Of a DNA stretch of 64,000 nucleotides, positions 45,360-55,759 are shown one piece after another; within the stretch, counting starts at the first letter, position 1; every line of letters begins with the position of its first letter. The stretch lies in the NCBI GenBank assembly GCA_018806985.1, contig JADANN010000069.1, forward strand, positions 1-64,000, in the 5' to 3' direction. The notes under the pieces were generated by a model. The model worked only from the letters and a program-made list of their open reading frames with translations. It made no database searches and was not told the origin of the DNA. A program made the position numbers and the translations under genes. This DNA is from Angiostrongylus vasorum (taxonomy: Eukaryota > Nematoda > Chromadorea > Rhabditida > Metastrongylidae).

Positions 45360-45675
45360 GGGATCGCATGAGTTCAGGTATAATATACTTGATCTCATGT
45401 AACGCATGTGGTGAGGATTATATTGGGAGAACGAGTAGACCACTTTGTGTCCGCATAAAAGAACATCTAGATGGGAAAGGCTAAAATTCGTCAAAACACT
45501 GCTCTTGGTACGCATAGGGCACAAAGGCACAACGGCGATGATTTTGAAGTGACTATACGGATCCCAGCGCAGGAGTCGAAAACATCAACGCGCAAAACTC
45601 TTGAAGCGTTTTGGATAAATTTCAAAAATCCAAAGAATGAACCGGAGAGACGAATGCCTCACTATCACATGTGAC
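45360..45675 (+). pseudogene. PLE GIY-YIG endonuclease remnant
   Basis: Plus strand: SSGIIYLISCNACGEDYIG, RPLCVRIKEHL, then, after a frame change at about 45,475, HRAQRHNGDDFEV and LEAFWINFKNP. It is clearly related to 30,480-30,818 but a different subfamily (about 70% of residues shared by eye). An inverted partial copy lies at 44,960-45,235. The upstream linker DFPPNSLRRQL at 45,260-45,300 parallels the linker at about 56,415. Not a complete protein. Confidence 0.7.
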
Positions 45676-45896
45676 CTGGCGCTCTATTTCAAAATGATAT
45701 TTTGACCCCGGGGTGTGTCGTGCTCGCGACCCCACGTGAACAACGCGTGGGCCAGTCCCACTCGTAACATCACGGTGAGTAGCCTTTCAGTTTTGACCGT
45801 AGCATCCTGACCCACCATCTATTTAAAACTTTGATCCTCATTAATACTTTAGCCTTTTCCACCGAATAATTAAAGTATTCTAATATAAAATATGTC

Positions 45897-45935
45897 CAGA
45901 CTCTGAGCGAAGGCGAAATCGCCGAAACGTCAGCC
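45897..45935 (+). ncRNA. Hammerhead-like motif with one inserted base
   Basis: Mirror of 44,664-44,700 in the right arm of the palindrome. The first box reads CTGAGCGA (one extra G) and stem I has GACT for GGCT, so it is probably inactive while its partner is intact. Confidence 0.45.
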
Positions 45936-46435
45936 ATCGACCAACAACACCAACAACAACGACAACGACAACGAAGACCTATACCAACCTCGTCGCATCA
46001 GCTAAAGAAGATCAGTTTATAAGATCATATAAATAAATATATCAACTATTTATGCCGAGGTTTATAGAAAGTCGGTCTTTTGAGTTGTTTCACTATGGTA
46101 ACAGTCAGGCATCCGTGGAAAAACAGTATTTTCGTGATGCAGTTCTAATAACATTCACTAGTCGTCGCATATAGAACGGTTCCACTCCTTCCTCAGTGTG
46201 CGCTGATAGGAATGCATGCTATGCAACGTTTCCAAACGCTTTTTTCGCAGTCGGGCAGATTATTCTTTCGACGGGCCTCCATGAGCTGTGACAGGGTCTG
46301 GATGCAATCCCTGCAGCAGAGACCCTGTTGCAATTCCGCCTATTGAACTGATTGTGCTAATCCAAAGGCCTTTCATAGCCACTGTGGAATGACTTTTGTG
46401 GACAACATGTAGAGTAAACTCAAGTAGGATATCGG

Positions 46436-46927
46436 GTGATGGTTACGAAGATCCCTTTGCTCAGCCTTTTAAAGCTGCGTAACCGTGCGCAACGCCTTTC
46501 CCCTGTTCCTGGATTTTCTCCTTCTGAAGGAAAGACGCCACACAGGTTAGGAGAAATGCGTGTAATTTGGGCTGCCTGTCGTTCAAAAGAAGGCGCTGTG
46601 ATATTATGGGATTCTGGTTCTGTACTGCTCTTCGTGCTTTTCCGTTGCACCTCGAAGTGCGTAGCAAAGAAACAACGACGGTTCTTTCCTCAGCGGTCAT
46701 TTTGTTTTTTCGAGACAGGGATTGCAAGAGGAAAAAGATCAGAACATCATCAATTTAACATCACGGTGGGATATTGCCACGGTGCAATCTTCTACACTGT
46801 TCGGACCGACCGCCACTTAATCTCGGCATTAGTAATCAATTGCTTCTTTGTGTCAAGAAGGTACTCATTAGTAATGCCAGCGTTAAATGTCGGTCAGATT
46901 GAGAACTGCTGCTTCGCTATGTTCTAG
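46436..46927 (+). other. 163-codon frame, unrecognised
   Basis: Longest frame in this arm. It is only partly open in the mirrored copy (63,704-63,335, minus strand, split in two by a frame change). It is not open at 15,000-15,100, where the same DNA occurs. The composition is unremarkable and there is no signal peptide or domain. I judge it a chance frame in a repeat. Confidence 0.2.
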
Positions 46928-47138
46928 CTAATACAATACGAAACGTTGGAGGCTGCAATATCAGCCAAGTAGATCATGCCGGATGTAGCAATCGACCGAT
47001 AGACGCCCTGTATAAAAGGGAGCCGCTTAGTGAAGTTCCACATTCGAGCGGTGCTCCGTCAACCAGGTTTGATTGGATCCGACAACGATACCCAAATCGC
47101 ACCAACGACCTGCTGTGGACCATCGACTCTGATCAATG

Positions 47139-47175
47139 CTGCTCTGAAGACGGAGAGAGCGCCGAAATGCTGGCC
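47139..47175 (+). ncRNA. Degenerate hammerhead-like motif
   Basis: Plus strand: GCT, CTGAAGA, 13-base spacer, GAAAT, GCT, GGCC. The first box is intact; GAAAC and GTC are altered. Mirrored at 63,087-63,122. Confidence 0.3.
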
Positions 47176-47379
47176 CAATAGATGTTTCTTTCAACGTCGT
47201 GTTAGATTAATAATCCAAGAATGCTCACTTTTTTGGCATCAGGGTACTGACAGCACTTCTTCTGACCAGGCTGTTTTCGAGTAGCTTTCAATAATTCTTT
47301 GTCCTTGTACTGCTGTAAGGGGGCCTGCAAAAGTCTTCCACAGCTAGCATTTTTTTCTGAACCCTGTTAGGTGTGTAGA

Positions 47380-48260
47380 AGTAAAGTCAAACTTCGGTCT
47401 CCTTTTTTTTGTCGAACAACTTTTGTGGTCATATCGGAGATACGATCTGACATTTATGTTTGAGGAAGAGTTCTGCACAAGTTTTAGGTCCTTTAACAAG
47501 CAGCTTGTATTCTCAGTCGGGTCCTCCTTTATCTGCCATTCATATGAAAAAGAGGAGAATTAAGAATATCCTTTTCATACACGACTGGTTCAGTTTTTTC
47601 TTAGACGATGGAAGGCGTTCTGTTCCAGCTTTTGTCTAATTCGAATCAAGTACAAAGTCTAGGTACAAATTAGGTGTCTAAGCGACGCCGTCTTCTCTAC
47701 CTGAGAATATGGTCGATCTCCGCATGAGTCGCGTCGTTAGGAGATTCCCACATCCACCAGCTATATTCTCTTTTCTCGTAAAAGTGGATTTCCATGGAAG
47801 AAATATTCTGCGGGCAGAAGTGCCACTGGGCGATTTCCTTTCTCATTTCATTTTTTCTACCACTAATTTTGGTTAGCCGTTTCTAATCTATCATTGAATT
47901 CATTGAAAACGAATTTTTTACAATGTCTTTGCGCTGTAGATTTCTTCCTGCAATAGAACGCATCCACTTTGCTCTCATCAGGTGTACTGTTGATGAGCAA
48001 CAGTTAGTAATATTGACTTTCTTTTGACGCGTAAGGTGCGGACGATGAATGGCCAAAGCGAGGTGATAGGACAACGCATGAGGTGACTAGCCGAGAAATA
48101 GATGGGTGCATTACAAAGCCAACTCCTTCGATGTTTCCTAGAGAAATCTCCTCGCCTAGTGGTAGGGATGGCGTCACTGGCGGTTCATGCGACCAGCGGT
48201 CTCAAGGAGAGCATATGGATCTGTTCCTGAAGAGACTATAGTGGTGTTATAGGTGCAGAG
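47380..48260. other. No gene recognised (mirrored at 62,000-62,880)
   Basis: Near-identical to the other arm. It contains no frame longer than about 65 codons, no RT motif and no Pol III boxes. I see nothing interpretable. Confidence 0.4.
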
Positions 48261-48299
48261 CAAGAAAGCAGTTTCCATGACGTGTTGCGGACATGTTCG

Positions 48300-48740
48300 T
48301 TTTGCGCATGGCCAACGACGTCCTCTACAACCTAAGATTCGACCTAATTCCTCCGGTTGTTTCACCACCCGACGTCGTTGCCGGGATGCCCCAATGTGCG
48401 TGTGTTGAGGCCAGAGGTTTACTGGTCCGGTCAAAGTGGTTTTATGGAACATCGTGTTGGCCGAAAGCTTTCTCAGGTCGTCACTCCCGCAAGCATTTGC
48501 CAGCCCTAGTGGTGAAGAAGGAGATTTGCTACGGCAACATGAATTTGATATCAGGACCGCTGTGGACCTTAGCATTGGTTTACTCAGGCTTTCGTCTTCT
48601 TTTGGATGAAAACGACAAGCTCCTTCCAAGCTTCGGTGGTCTGCCTACGAAAACACCCACCTTTGTACCCCACTCCAATAACCACAGGTGCACCTCTTAC
48701 CCACGATGGGGCGTCAAAGTTTTGGTAATGTGGTAGATTA
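48300..48740 (+). repeat. Interspersed repeat R350, diverged copy 3
   Basis: It has the R350 landmarks in altered form: GGAGATTTGCTACGGCAACA, then GATATCAGGACCGCTGTGGA and ATTGGTTTACTCAGG. A 147-codon frame spans it and is also open in the mirrored copy. The frame is not shared by other R350 copies, so it is explained by DNA identity of the arms. Confidence 0.55.
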
Positions 48741-49077
48741 AAAAGGTCAATATAATGAAATAAAACAACTTCCTATTCTACTCGGTTGATTTCAGCAGGC
48801 TTTCAATATGGCTAGTTTCACTTATCTACGCCACACATGGGTAATTGAGTTGAAAAAAGAAATTGAAGTAGATGGATCAGTAATTTAAATCAGGCTTCTT
48901 TTCAAATAGTGTGTTAGTTACGTTCGGAAAAATTTGCCGGTCAAACATACGAGAAATTCTACGGTTTGGATTTCTACCTCTTTTCTTAACCGTCATCTGT
49001 CCTATTTCCATAGGAAAAACCTGTTTGACATGTGAGGTTATCTCGCCAAAGTAGTCTGTGGCAATGTCTTAGTGGAT

Positions 49078-49560
49078 AGTGGAGTGGCTATACTGGGATG
49101 AGAACGGCGTGCACATTGATGGAAAATTCCTGCCTATTCTTCTTTCGGCCGACGACATCATCATCTTCTCAAGAAGTACCAAAGATAATCAATGGGGTAA
49201 ACGATCTGGAAAAAAGTCGGACCACGCATAAATTGGGAGAAGACCCAGTTTATGAAAAGCCTGTGGTGCGAATCCAAACTAATCGAACTGAATGAATCTC
49301 TAATTACAGATATCACCTTGCGCGTGTGTCTTAGACGTTCAATGAACACGGAAAACAACATGGTAGAGCAACTAGATAAAAGAACGACAGCAACATGGAC
49401 TCCATTCGGGCCACTCATTAAGGCCATAAGCGAGTTAACAAACCCAAAACTTGGCACTCACCTCTTCTATTCAACAGCCTTTCCAGCACTTTGTTATGCA
49501 GCGCAAACGTGGGACGTTACTGAAACCGCGCTAAGAAATCGGGAGCACCAACCATAGAGA
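49078..49560 (+). pseudogene. RTE-B LINE RT fragment with catalytic block
   Basis: Plus strand: an EWLYWDENGVHIDGK block, then LSADDIIIFSRST, the counterpart of FADDI in RT block 5. A segment with RRSMNTENNMVEQLDKR follows, then HLFYSTAFPALCYAAQTW, the region after the RT core in RTE-like LINEs. F of FADD is S, but both aspartates are kept. A frame break lies near 49,185-49,250, and the fragment ends at an R350 insertion near 49,600. The continuation (EEYAS.AKHTWASDMIKRTD) appears at 50,040-50,115. Mirrored at 60,700-61,185. Confidence 0.75.
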
Positions 49561-49639
49561 GAATGGAGGATTTCTTCTGAACCTTAACCAGCACTCACAA
49601 CGTCCAGCCGAAATATGTAACTCGCAATTTTGAAACTTT

Positions 49640-50060
49640 TCTATTCTCCACATCTCCCCCCAACGGTTTACCGCCTAATCCTGTCTGGGAGGTGTTCCTG
49701 GCTGTCGGGCTCGATGTGCAGCAGTGCGATTCGCCTCCACAGCAGTGTCTCCAAAGCTGAGAAGGAGTCCAGAGTTTCCCACCCGGAAGCCCAGCTAAGA
49801 GTGAGTTAATACCAGGATTTGCCACCGTCGTGGTATGAAAGTTGTCGAGTGGTGCAAATCTCCCTCCGATCCACGAGGACGGCGACATCCTGTGCTTGTG
49901 GTGAACTGGAGCAGACCTTGGCCTAGGTGATCTCGGGACTGCAGGGAACCACAATGGCTAAACTAGCAAAACTCCGAAAAAAATGGAGATTATGATGGGA
50001 CACGCAAAACCGGTAAAGAGGGGCCATCGAAGTATCCAAGTATATATCTCTTCTTCGGGA
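49640..50060 (-). repeat. Interspersed repeat R350, copy 4
   Basis: Minus-strand copy inserted between two parts of the RTE-B element, which shows that R350 moves as a unit or that it arrived by recombination. It ends at AAGTATCCAAGTATATA near 50,046. Confidence 0.7.
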
Positions 50061-50115
50061 TCAAGAAGAATACGCATCGACAGCGAAGCACACATGGGCT
50101 TCTGATATGATTAAA
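50040..50115 (+). pseudogene. RTE-B LINE C-terminal fragment
   Basis: Plus strand: QEEYASTAKHTWASDMIKRTD, clearly related to DEYASKAKHKLADDIIRKTD at 16,130. It continues the element interrupted at 49,600. Decays after about 50,120. Confidence 0.6.
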
Positions 50116-50119
50116 AGAA

Positions 50120-50500
50120 CAGATTACAGATCGACTTTGTCCGTTAAGGGCCGAATTTGTACACCTAAGCGATAAGAAAGCGGGATTTCTAAGAGCGAAA
50201 CGCGGTGATGTCCTCAAAATGTGTCGTTATATTACAACAGGTAAGTTTTGTAAACGGATGTGAGAAATACGGAAAAACAAAGTCGTAGAACTGCCTTATT
50301 CTGGAAGTGTCGATTGAATTTATATTAAACTCATCAGCGAACGAAGAAAAAACTTAACATCGTCATGGTTCCATCGTAAACTTGATAAATACCTGCATAT
50401 TCCAAGAAAATACTAACGTTCGCACCTACGATTTGCTGTTCTCTTTATGAGCAAACGCGAGGCTATTACTCTGCTCCCAATTTATCCACAAAAGTTGTTA
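50120..50500. other. No gene recognised
   Basis: Mirrored at 59,760-60,140. It contains a 71-codon frame on the opposite sense in the mirror (59,856-60,071) that is not supported by any motif. Nothing else is seen. Confidence 0.35.
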
Positions 50501-50890
50501 AACATACTTGGATACTTGGATGATCCGTCCTCACTCTTTGTGCGGGCTGCAGCTTAATCTCCATTTTCCGGAAATTTGCTGGTTAAGCCACTGTGGTTCA
50601 CTAAAATCCCGAGGTCAGCCTGTCCAAAGTCTGCCCCAGGGTCTTCACCACCACAGACAGTCACAGCCCTTGTAGATCAGAGAGAGATTTGTCACCATGC
50701 CACTATCTTGATACCACGTCGGTGGTGGATCCTGGCATTGGTTTATTCTTTGCTGGGATTTCGACGGAAACGCCGGACTTCTTTTAAGCCTGGGAGACCC
50801 TGCCGGGCGATGAATCTCCCGCTGCACATCGCAGCCCGAAACCCAGGAACGCCTCTCGGCCACGATAATGTAAACCACTAGGGGGAAAAG
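50500..50890 (+). repeat. Interspersed repeat R350, copy 5
   Basis: Begins with a tandem ACTTGGAT repeat near 50,508 and includes GGTGGTGGATCCTGGCATTG. The 101-codon frame inside is open in its mirror (59,379-59,684) but not in other R350 copies. Confidence 0.7.
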
Positions 50891-51289
50891 TTGTTAAAAG
50901 TCCTTATTATTACTGTATTACTTCATTACCCATTTGCTGAATTGTTTATTTATCTATGTATGTTTACGCCCTTGATTCCTTCACTCGACTCACCTTAACA
51001 CCTGCAGTGCGGATCTTAGCACTCCTTAGATTCGATTCGTTTCAACGTATTCGTCATCCACAGAGGCCTCCGAACTTTTCGCGCTTGATTTCGGCCGCTG
51101 CCTTATATTTGTGGGCTTTTTTTCTTCTTTAAGAATGCTATTCAGTGGTGTTTGACTCGATTCTCCTTGCAGACCTGCTATAGTGGCATTAGGGCTTTTT
51201 CCATTGTGATGAGCTGCACCACTACCACCTCGTTCCCCATTCCTTCATTTGTGTACCACCTGTAGCATCTCTCATCCTTTGATGTCGAA

Positions 51290-52145
51290 TGACTCAACCG
51301 GACCTCAGTAAATCTTCAATCTCTTGTTGTTGCGTGCAAGAGGAGCCCAGTACGTTCTCCTCGGTCTGACGACTCATTGAGCATCGTATCTTTTTTTCCA
51401 CGCTTTTCGTAAAGAATTCTGACCATCAGGTCGGTGATCTTCCTGCAGTACGTTTGTCATCCCGATTAATCCAGTCACTAACGGCTCTTGTCTATCGATT
51501 GTCGTTCATGCGCACTGCCTTTCCGGCCCACCTTGCCTTCGACAGTTTCGCGTATAGAACGACTTCTTTAATTTTTATCGTTGAAGCAGGCCGAAGCTTC
51601 GGGATCCCTTCCCTCACTTGCGTGACACGGGATACTCCTGGCATCGACCTTTCTACCGCGCTTTTAAGAACGCTGAATGGTCTTCCATCATTCTCAGGTA
51701 GCGCCCAGGTTTCTGCCGCATTCGTCAAGGCAGGAGAAAATAGCCCAGTCGAAGAATTGGGTACGGAATAGGGTGTTCTTTGTCCTCCTGACAACGTCCT
51801 CGATGCCCTTGGAAGTTCCCCAAACCACTCGCTGCCTTCTGTTCAGCTTTCTAGCTAAGCCATCCATCATGTTGATTTCTCTGCTTGGATGGATGCAACT
51901 AGAGCATTCAGAGATATTTATCCTAATGAGTGTTAATTATGCATAGTAGACGAATCCATTACTCATGAACATCGGTTTTGTGGGATTTATTCGAGGACCA
52001 ACTTTCCTACAAGCATTGTCAAAGTCGGCAAGCATTTGTTACACTTGGCTAATAATGGGTGTTATAAGAACGATGAGACCAGCAAAGCGAAGATGGTGTT
52101 ATTGCCGACCATCGATCTTTAATTCAATATTGCCCTATTTCTCTT
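51290..52145 (-). pseudogene. RTE-type LINE, RT late blocks and C terminus
   Basis: The minus-strand order parallels 37,560-36,720: the KIDGRQ.HHL block near 52,115, TFVKN-type segment near 51,970, an INMMDGLA block (about 51,870), AVERSMPGVSRVTQVREGIP (about 51,640), ARWAGKAVRMNDNRW (about 51,510), a GRSPT region near 51,430, and the terminal block near 51,330. FADD is lost and there are many frame breaks. The edge of the young inverted duplication (about 51,550) cuts through it. Confidence 0.75.
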
Positions 52146-52149
52146 GGCT

Positions 52150-52950
52150 AGACAGGGTTCCATGACTGCTTCCATCTCAACTGATTGAAAAGCACAGCGA
52201 CGCTGAGATATCAGCAAAACTTTGGGCGCAGGCCCAGATCGAACTACGATTTCCCATTCCGGGAGCTCGCCAACTACATCCTGCTCCACGGAGACCCTTG
52301 CTCTGCGTTCCTCTCAGGTAGTTTTCTATCTAGCAGTGCCATCAGCAGTCACCCGCCAACGGGATTGATCTGAGGATCCCACATCGACATTGAATCCAGT
52401 TAAGCTGAAGCTGCAGTCAAAATCACAATGTTTACTTTTTTTATTTACTGCTGTTGCCTTTCTATCAGATATTGGAGTAAGCTATTTGTTATACTGCATA
52501 GATAACATTTATTTACTGCCCACAACAATTTTCACAAGCCCCCGGAAAGGGGAAATTGCGGTTCGTTCTTGCAGTGGGGTCCAACTTTTGCGAATATCTC
52601 AGCATCACTATGGTTGATTTTGAGTAATACACTACCAAGAAAATTGTAGCAGGCAGCAAGTAAAAAGGAAAACATTGTGATTAAAAAGCTTTCTTTAAAT
52701 TGCTGAAAATGAGACAGAGCGGTCTTTTTTGCTTTCGCGATGGTTCAAGAAGTCTTGTCACCATGTAAATGGGTCCTGTCGTGCTGAATCATTTCGAAAC
52801 CTTGCTTTAATGGCTCTCCTTCGTCCAGTGTTCTTTCAATCCTGTTTAGGACGATTAAAGCGAAAAGTTTGCAGACGACAGAAAGCAAGCAGACTGACTA
52901 ATCTACACTTTCCGATGAAGCGGGGGACCACTTTTATTAAAGAAAACTGT
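52150..52950. repeat. SINE-type and dispersed repeat fragments
   Basis: 52,200-52,320 is related in reverse to the block at 28,440-28,520 (CCCATTCCGGGAGCTC against GAGCTCCAGAATGGG). 52,520-52,620 has the SINE family 1 end (GGTTCGTTCTTGC then GCGAATATCTCAGCATCAC). 52,780-52,900 resembles a degraded early RT block. No gene is seen. Confidence 0.45.
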
Positions 52951-53049
52951 TGTACTCTGACAAGTAATGCGTGAATAGACGAGCCTGCATACTCATGAGC
53001 ACTAGCGAAATGTTATGCTAGGGTATCGCTAAACACAGTGAAATAAACG

Positions 53050-54560
53050 TACCTTATTCCCCTGACCCCGGAAGACTCCGATACGGCAGTAAGAGTGCGA
53101 AGAGACTGCAAGAATTTCAATGCTGTTCTTGACCGCCAAAATCGCAGAACACTAAGGTGCCGATCTGCTACTACAAGGCAGGCACACTTGAATCTCAGTC
53201 CTTGATAGAAAACTTGATTATGCAGGCAGGACGGACAAGTTACAACGTCTTCTGACTGGCATAGACGAAAAAAACGCCAAACATTCAACAATACCTATGA
53301 CACCGGAGAACTATTCCTTGGAATATGGGACAGTAAAAGAGTCGGAATTTTCGTCAATATGAGTTCGCCCATGAGCATCGATGAACTGGAACAACTAACA
53401 ATCCGAATCGGACGTTTATGTTTGAAGATATGCGAATCAATACCGACTTTGCGTCCTATATGATAAAGAACTCTTGTAGAGATAACCGCATATTCTTTAA
53501 TATCATGATTGGAGATCTTAACGCTAACACTGGACCTAGAAGAACATCTGGAAAACATCGTTTTGTGACCAACGGGTTGGAATGTAACGAGGAGGATGAA
53601 CGGCCGGCTGAGTTTATCATGACAACCGAGACCATTAATGGTAGCTCACAATTCCAGATGTCCCACCCACAACGCTGGACATGGAAGTCTCTTAATGGAG
53701 AGTATTACTACGAAATACACCATCATAGTAAATCAAAGGCTTTGCCTAACTGATGCCCTTGTTGTCAGAAAATTCTATATGGGATCGGACTACCGCCTCC
53801 TTCGCGAAGTACTTCACTTTTTTTCGGGAAGGTAAAAAATTCCGCCAAATTTAAAAAAAAACGAGGATGTCGCCAAATTAAAAAAAACGAAGTACCGAAA
53901 CCAGAACAAAAAAAGATTTAATCAGTACATCGAATGACGGCTGGAAAGATGTCCCTTACTGATAATATCGAAACTTCAGAAACAATCGAGCTGATTCGGG
54001 GGGCGTGGAATCGCACGAGCTACAGGAAGCCGCCTACTGACGTCCGAATTTACAGAACAATGCAGTCAGGTGATAGAAGAAGATATTAAAGAGAGAGGAG
54101 CAGCAGTTTTGGTAGAAGCATCAGAGGTGGGGAAAAAGCAGTCGGGAAGCCCATCGAAGTTTCGCCAATTAAAAAACAAAGTTTATTGCCCTCCGACGCT
54201 CAAGCGGAACAGTAACAGCGTCCAGAAATGGAAAGGAAAAAAAAATTGTTCGCGATTGGTACGCGGATCTCTTAAACATCCATGTCATCTTACGCATTTA
54301 CGAAACAAAGGAGTACGTATATGTCTTCCAACCGGTTGTCACTTCCGATATTCAACGTACTATTCCATTGGTGAAAAGTCGAAAAACACGGCGTCCAGAT
54401 AGAATAAGATCTGAGCACCTAAAGCACCTTCTTCTCAAAAATACCTGATTCGACTCTTCACACGTCGCCTGTCTGACCACAGGGTTCCTACTAAGTGGAG
54501 GAATAGCAAGACGGCGCTACTGTTCAAGAATAGGGCTTCCACCCTGACAATTCGACATGT
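53050..54560 (+). pseudogene. RTE-type LINE, decayed endonuclease and RT start
   Basis: Same domain order as 33,860-35,475. Surviving blocks are IMIGDLNANTGPRR (about 53,500), the GSDYRLL counterpart of GSDHRLL (about 53,780, catalytic His lost), and an early RT piece near 54,400-54,540. Many stops and a TTTTTCGGG-type indel break it. Confidence 0.7.
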
Positions 54561-54964
54561 TATTTTGTCGGTGAGGAATTGAGCAACACTTGTTCCAAAT
54601 AGGATAAGCATTTTCATCTATATTCACATCCGATAAATATAGATCCATGCACACACGTTGCATTTTTTCCAATTCGAAGTTTTTACACATGAAAAATCTT
54701 CTTATATACAACGTCGAGCGATTATGCAGCAATAACACCCTCGTTTGAACATTTGTTTTTCTTAGAGGCGAGAAATTATTTGATGAGACCATCGCACTGG
54801 TCGTGCAAAAGGATGTGTAAAGACAGTATTTGGGATTTGGATTGTATCACAGCCAACCATGTGTCTCAGGCAGACCTCTAGGGAAATCACAAAATCCAAG
54901 AATCATAGTTGAAAGTGAGGACGATTAACAAAACAGTTCAATTGCTTCAAGTAGCGCTTTGGTT

Positions 54965-55085
54965 AGAACGCGTGTAGCCCAGTGGTTGGAGGGGCCCTGC
55001 AATACTCACAGGATCGACCCAGCGCCTCAGGCTCACCAAGGCTTCCATTTCTCCGAGGTCGTTAATTGTTACCAGGACAGTCTAA
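54965..55085 (+). mobile_element. SINE-like element, tRNA-headed
   Basis: Head with GTGTAGCCCAGTGGTTGG (A-box region) and ACAGGATCGACCC (B-box region) at tRNA-like spacing, resembling family 2 (GCCCTGCAATA). Only about 120 bases are recognisable. Confidence 0.5.
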
Positions 55086-55619
55086 AAAATAACAGTGCCG
55101 ACTCAGTACATCACTAGGCCACCGGGAGTCGTTGTACAAGCCAGATATGCATCCATTAAACTCCAACGGTCCTTGATGAAGTTGCGCTTGGCGAATCCAC
55201 AAGGGATTGATTCAGGTCAACAGCTTTAGAGCTTTAACGTTTGAGTTACTAAATGGGGAGTTGACCACTCTTTTTTAAAACATGTCCTAAAATAGATCTA
55301 TAGCAAGTGATTAAAGAAGCTGGCATGGTATTTGTAGTTCTTAAATTCTGCATTCGTTAGCCGATGGAATATAGAATAGTAGTTAGTCGGGTTGTCCTCC
55401 GTCCGCCAACTACTGATGGAATGCTCGAGTTCCTTTGCTTACCACGATGGCCTTTTACTCGCGTAGTCTTGTCCGCCGCGGAACCCAAGCTCAAACATGG
55501 GTAATCGAACGCTTGTATGTATAGGATTTGCACAAGAATGCAGTGAGACTAGAAACTGTGCACAATATACAGTTGCGTAACATGGAGACCGGCGTGACAT
55601 AAATAGGGGGTGTGAACTC

Positions 55620-55740
55620 ATAACAAGGGCGCGCACGGCGTTGTGGTTGAACGCGCCACTGCGGCACGCACGTGGAATCGATCCCCGCGCCCATGCCCAT
55701 CAAGTCCTCCACCACAAAGGGGTCGGAGAATTCGAACTAG
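55620..55740 (+). mobile_element. SINE-like element, tRNA-headed
   Basis: Head with ACGGCGTTGTGGTTGAACGC and GGAATCGATCCCCGC at tRNA spacing. GC-rich against its surroundings. It immediately precedes the truncated PLE. Confidence 0.5.
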
Positions 55741-55759
55741 ACTTGTATAGGGGAATAGC

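Larger units (their letters stand above)
44556..46046. mobile_element. 1.5-kb palindromic Penelope-like element, second family
   Basis: Starts GTTGATATATTTATTTATAT and ends with its reverse complement, symmetric about 45,301. The right part (about 45,235-46,046) is the 3' end of a PLE in plus orientation: linker, GIY-YIG domain, terminal repeat. The left part is the same 3' end inverted. Arms are about 97% identical by eye with a spacer of roughly 100-150 bases. The mirrored locus near 15,515 lacks it. Fold-back during target-primed reverse transcription or a later inverted duplication could produce this. Confidence 0.75.
42750..47370. repeat. Inverted copy of 14,150-17,280, interrupted by a fold-back PLE
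   Basis: See the paired points given for 14,150-17,280. The copy contains the unrecognised frame at 42,753-43,139, the RTE-B relic at 43,540-44,030, the fold-back PLE at 44,556-46,046, and, from 46,261, the start of the young inverted duplication. Confidence 0.7.
46261..51550. repeat. Left arm of a young inverted duplication
   Basis: Pairs with 58,706-64,000 in reverse complement at a nearly constant coordinate sum of about 110,260, so indels are rare. Identity is about 97-99% by eye. The left edge cannot be seen because the partner reaches the window end. The inner edge at about 51,550 falls inside an RTE RT copy, beyond which identity drops to roughly 80%. Confidence 0.85.
52950..55340. 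repeat. Direct copy of 33,590-37,940 with internal deletions
   Basis: Blocks follow the same order: the TCTGACAAG.AA flank, endonuclease region, early RT block, the 36.3-36.7 kb repeat, and the 37.8-37.95 kb block. Missing are the SINE at 33.7 kb, the stretch 35.48-36.27 kb and the RT half at 36.7-37.8 kb. At the last of these a different SINE (54,965-55,080) is found. Confidence 0.7.

Noticed and set aside
46436..46927. 163-codon frame as a gene
   Set aside because: Broken in the mirrored copy and absent from the third copy at 15.0 kb. No motif.
48293..48736. 147-codon frame, conserved in the mirrored arm
   Set aside because: The arms are near-identical DNA, so conservation is not evidence of coding. 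The sequence is a diverged R350 copy and the frame is not open in other copies.
50576..50881. 101-codon frame found on both arms
   Set aside because: It lies within R350. The frame is not shared by copies at 13.8, 27.6 and 60.3 kb.
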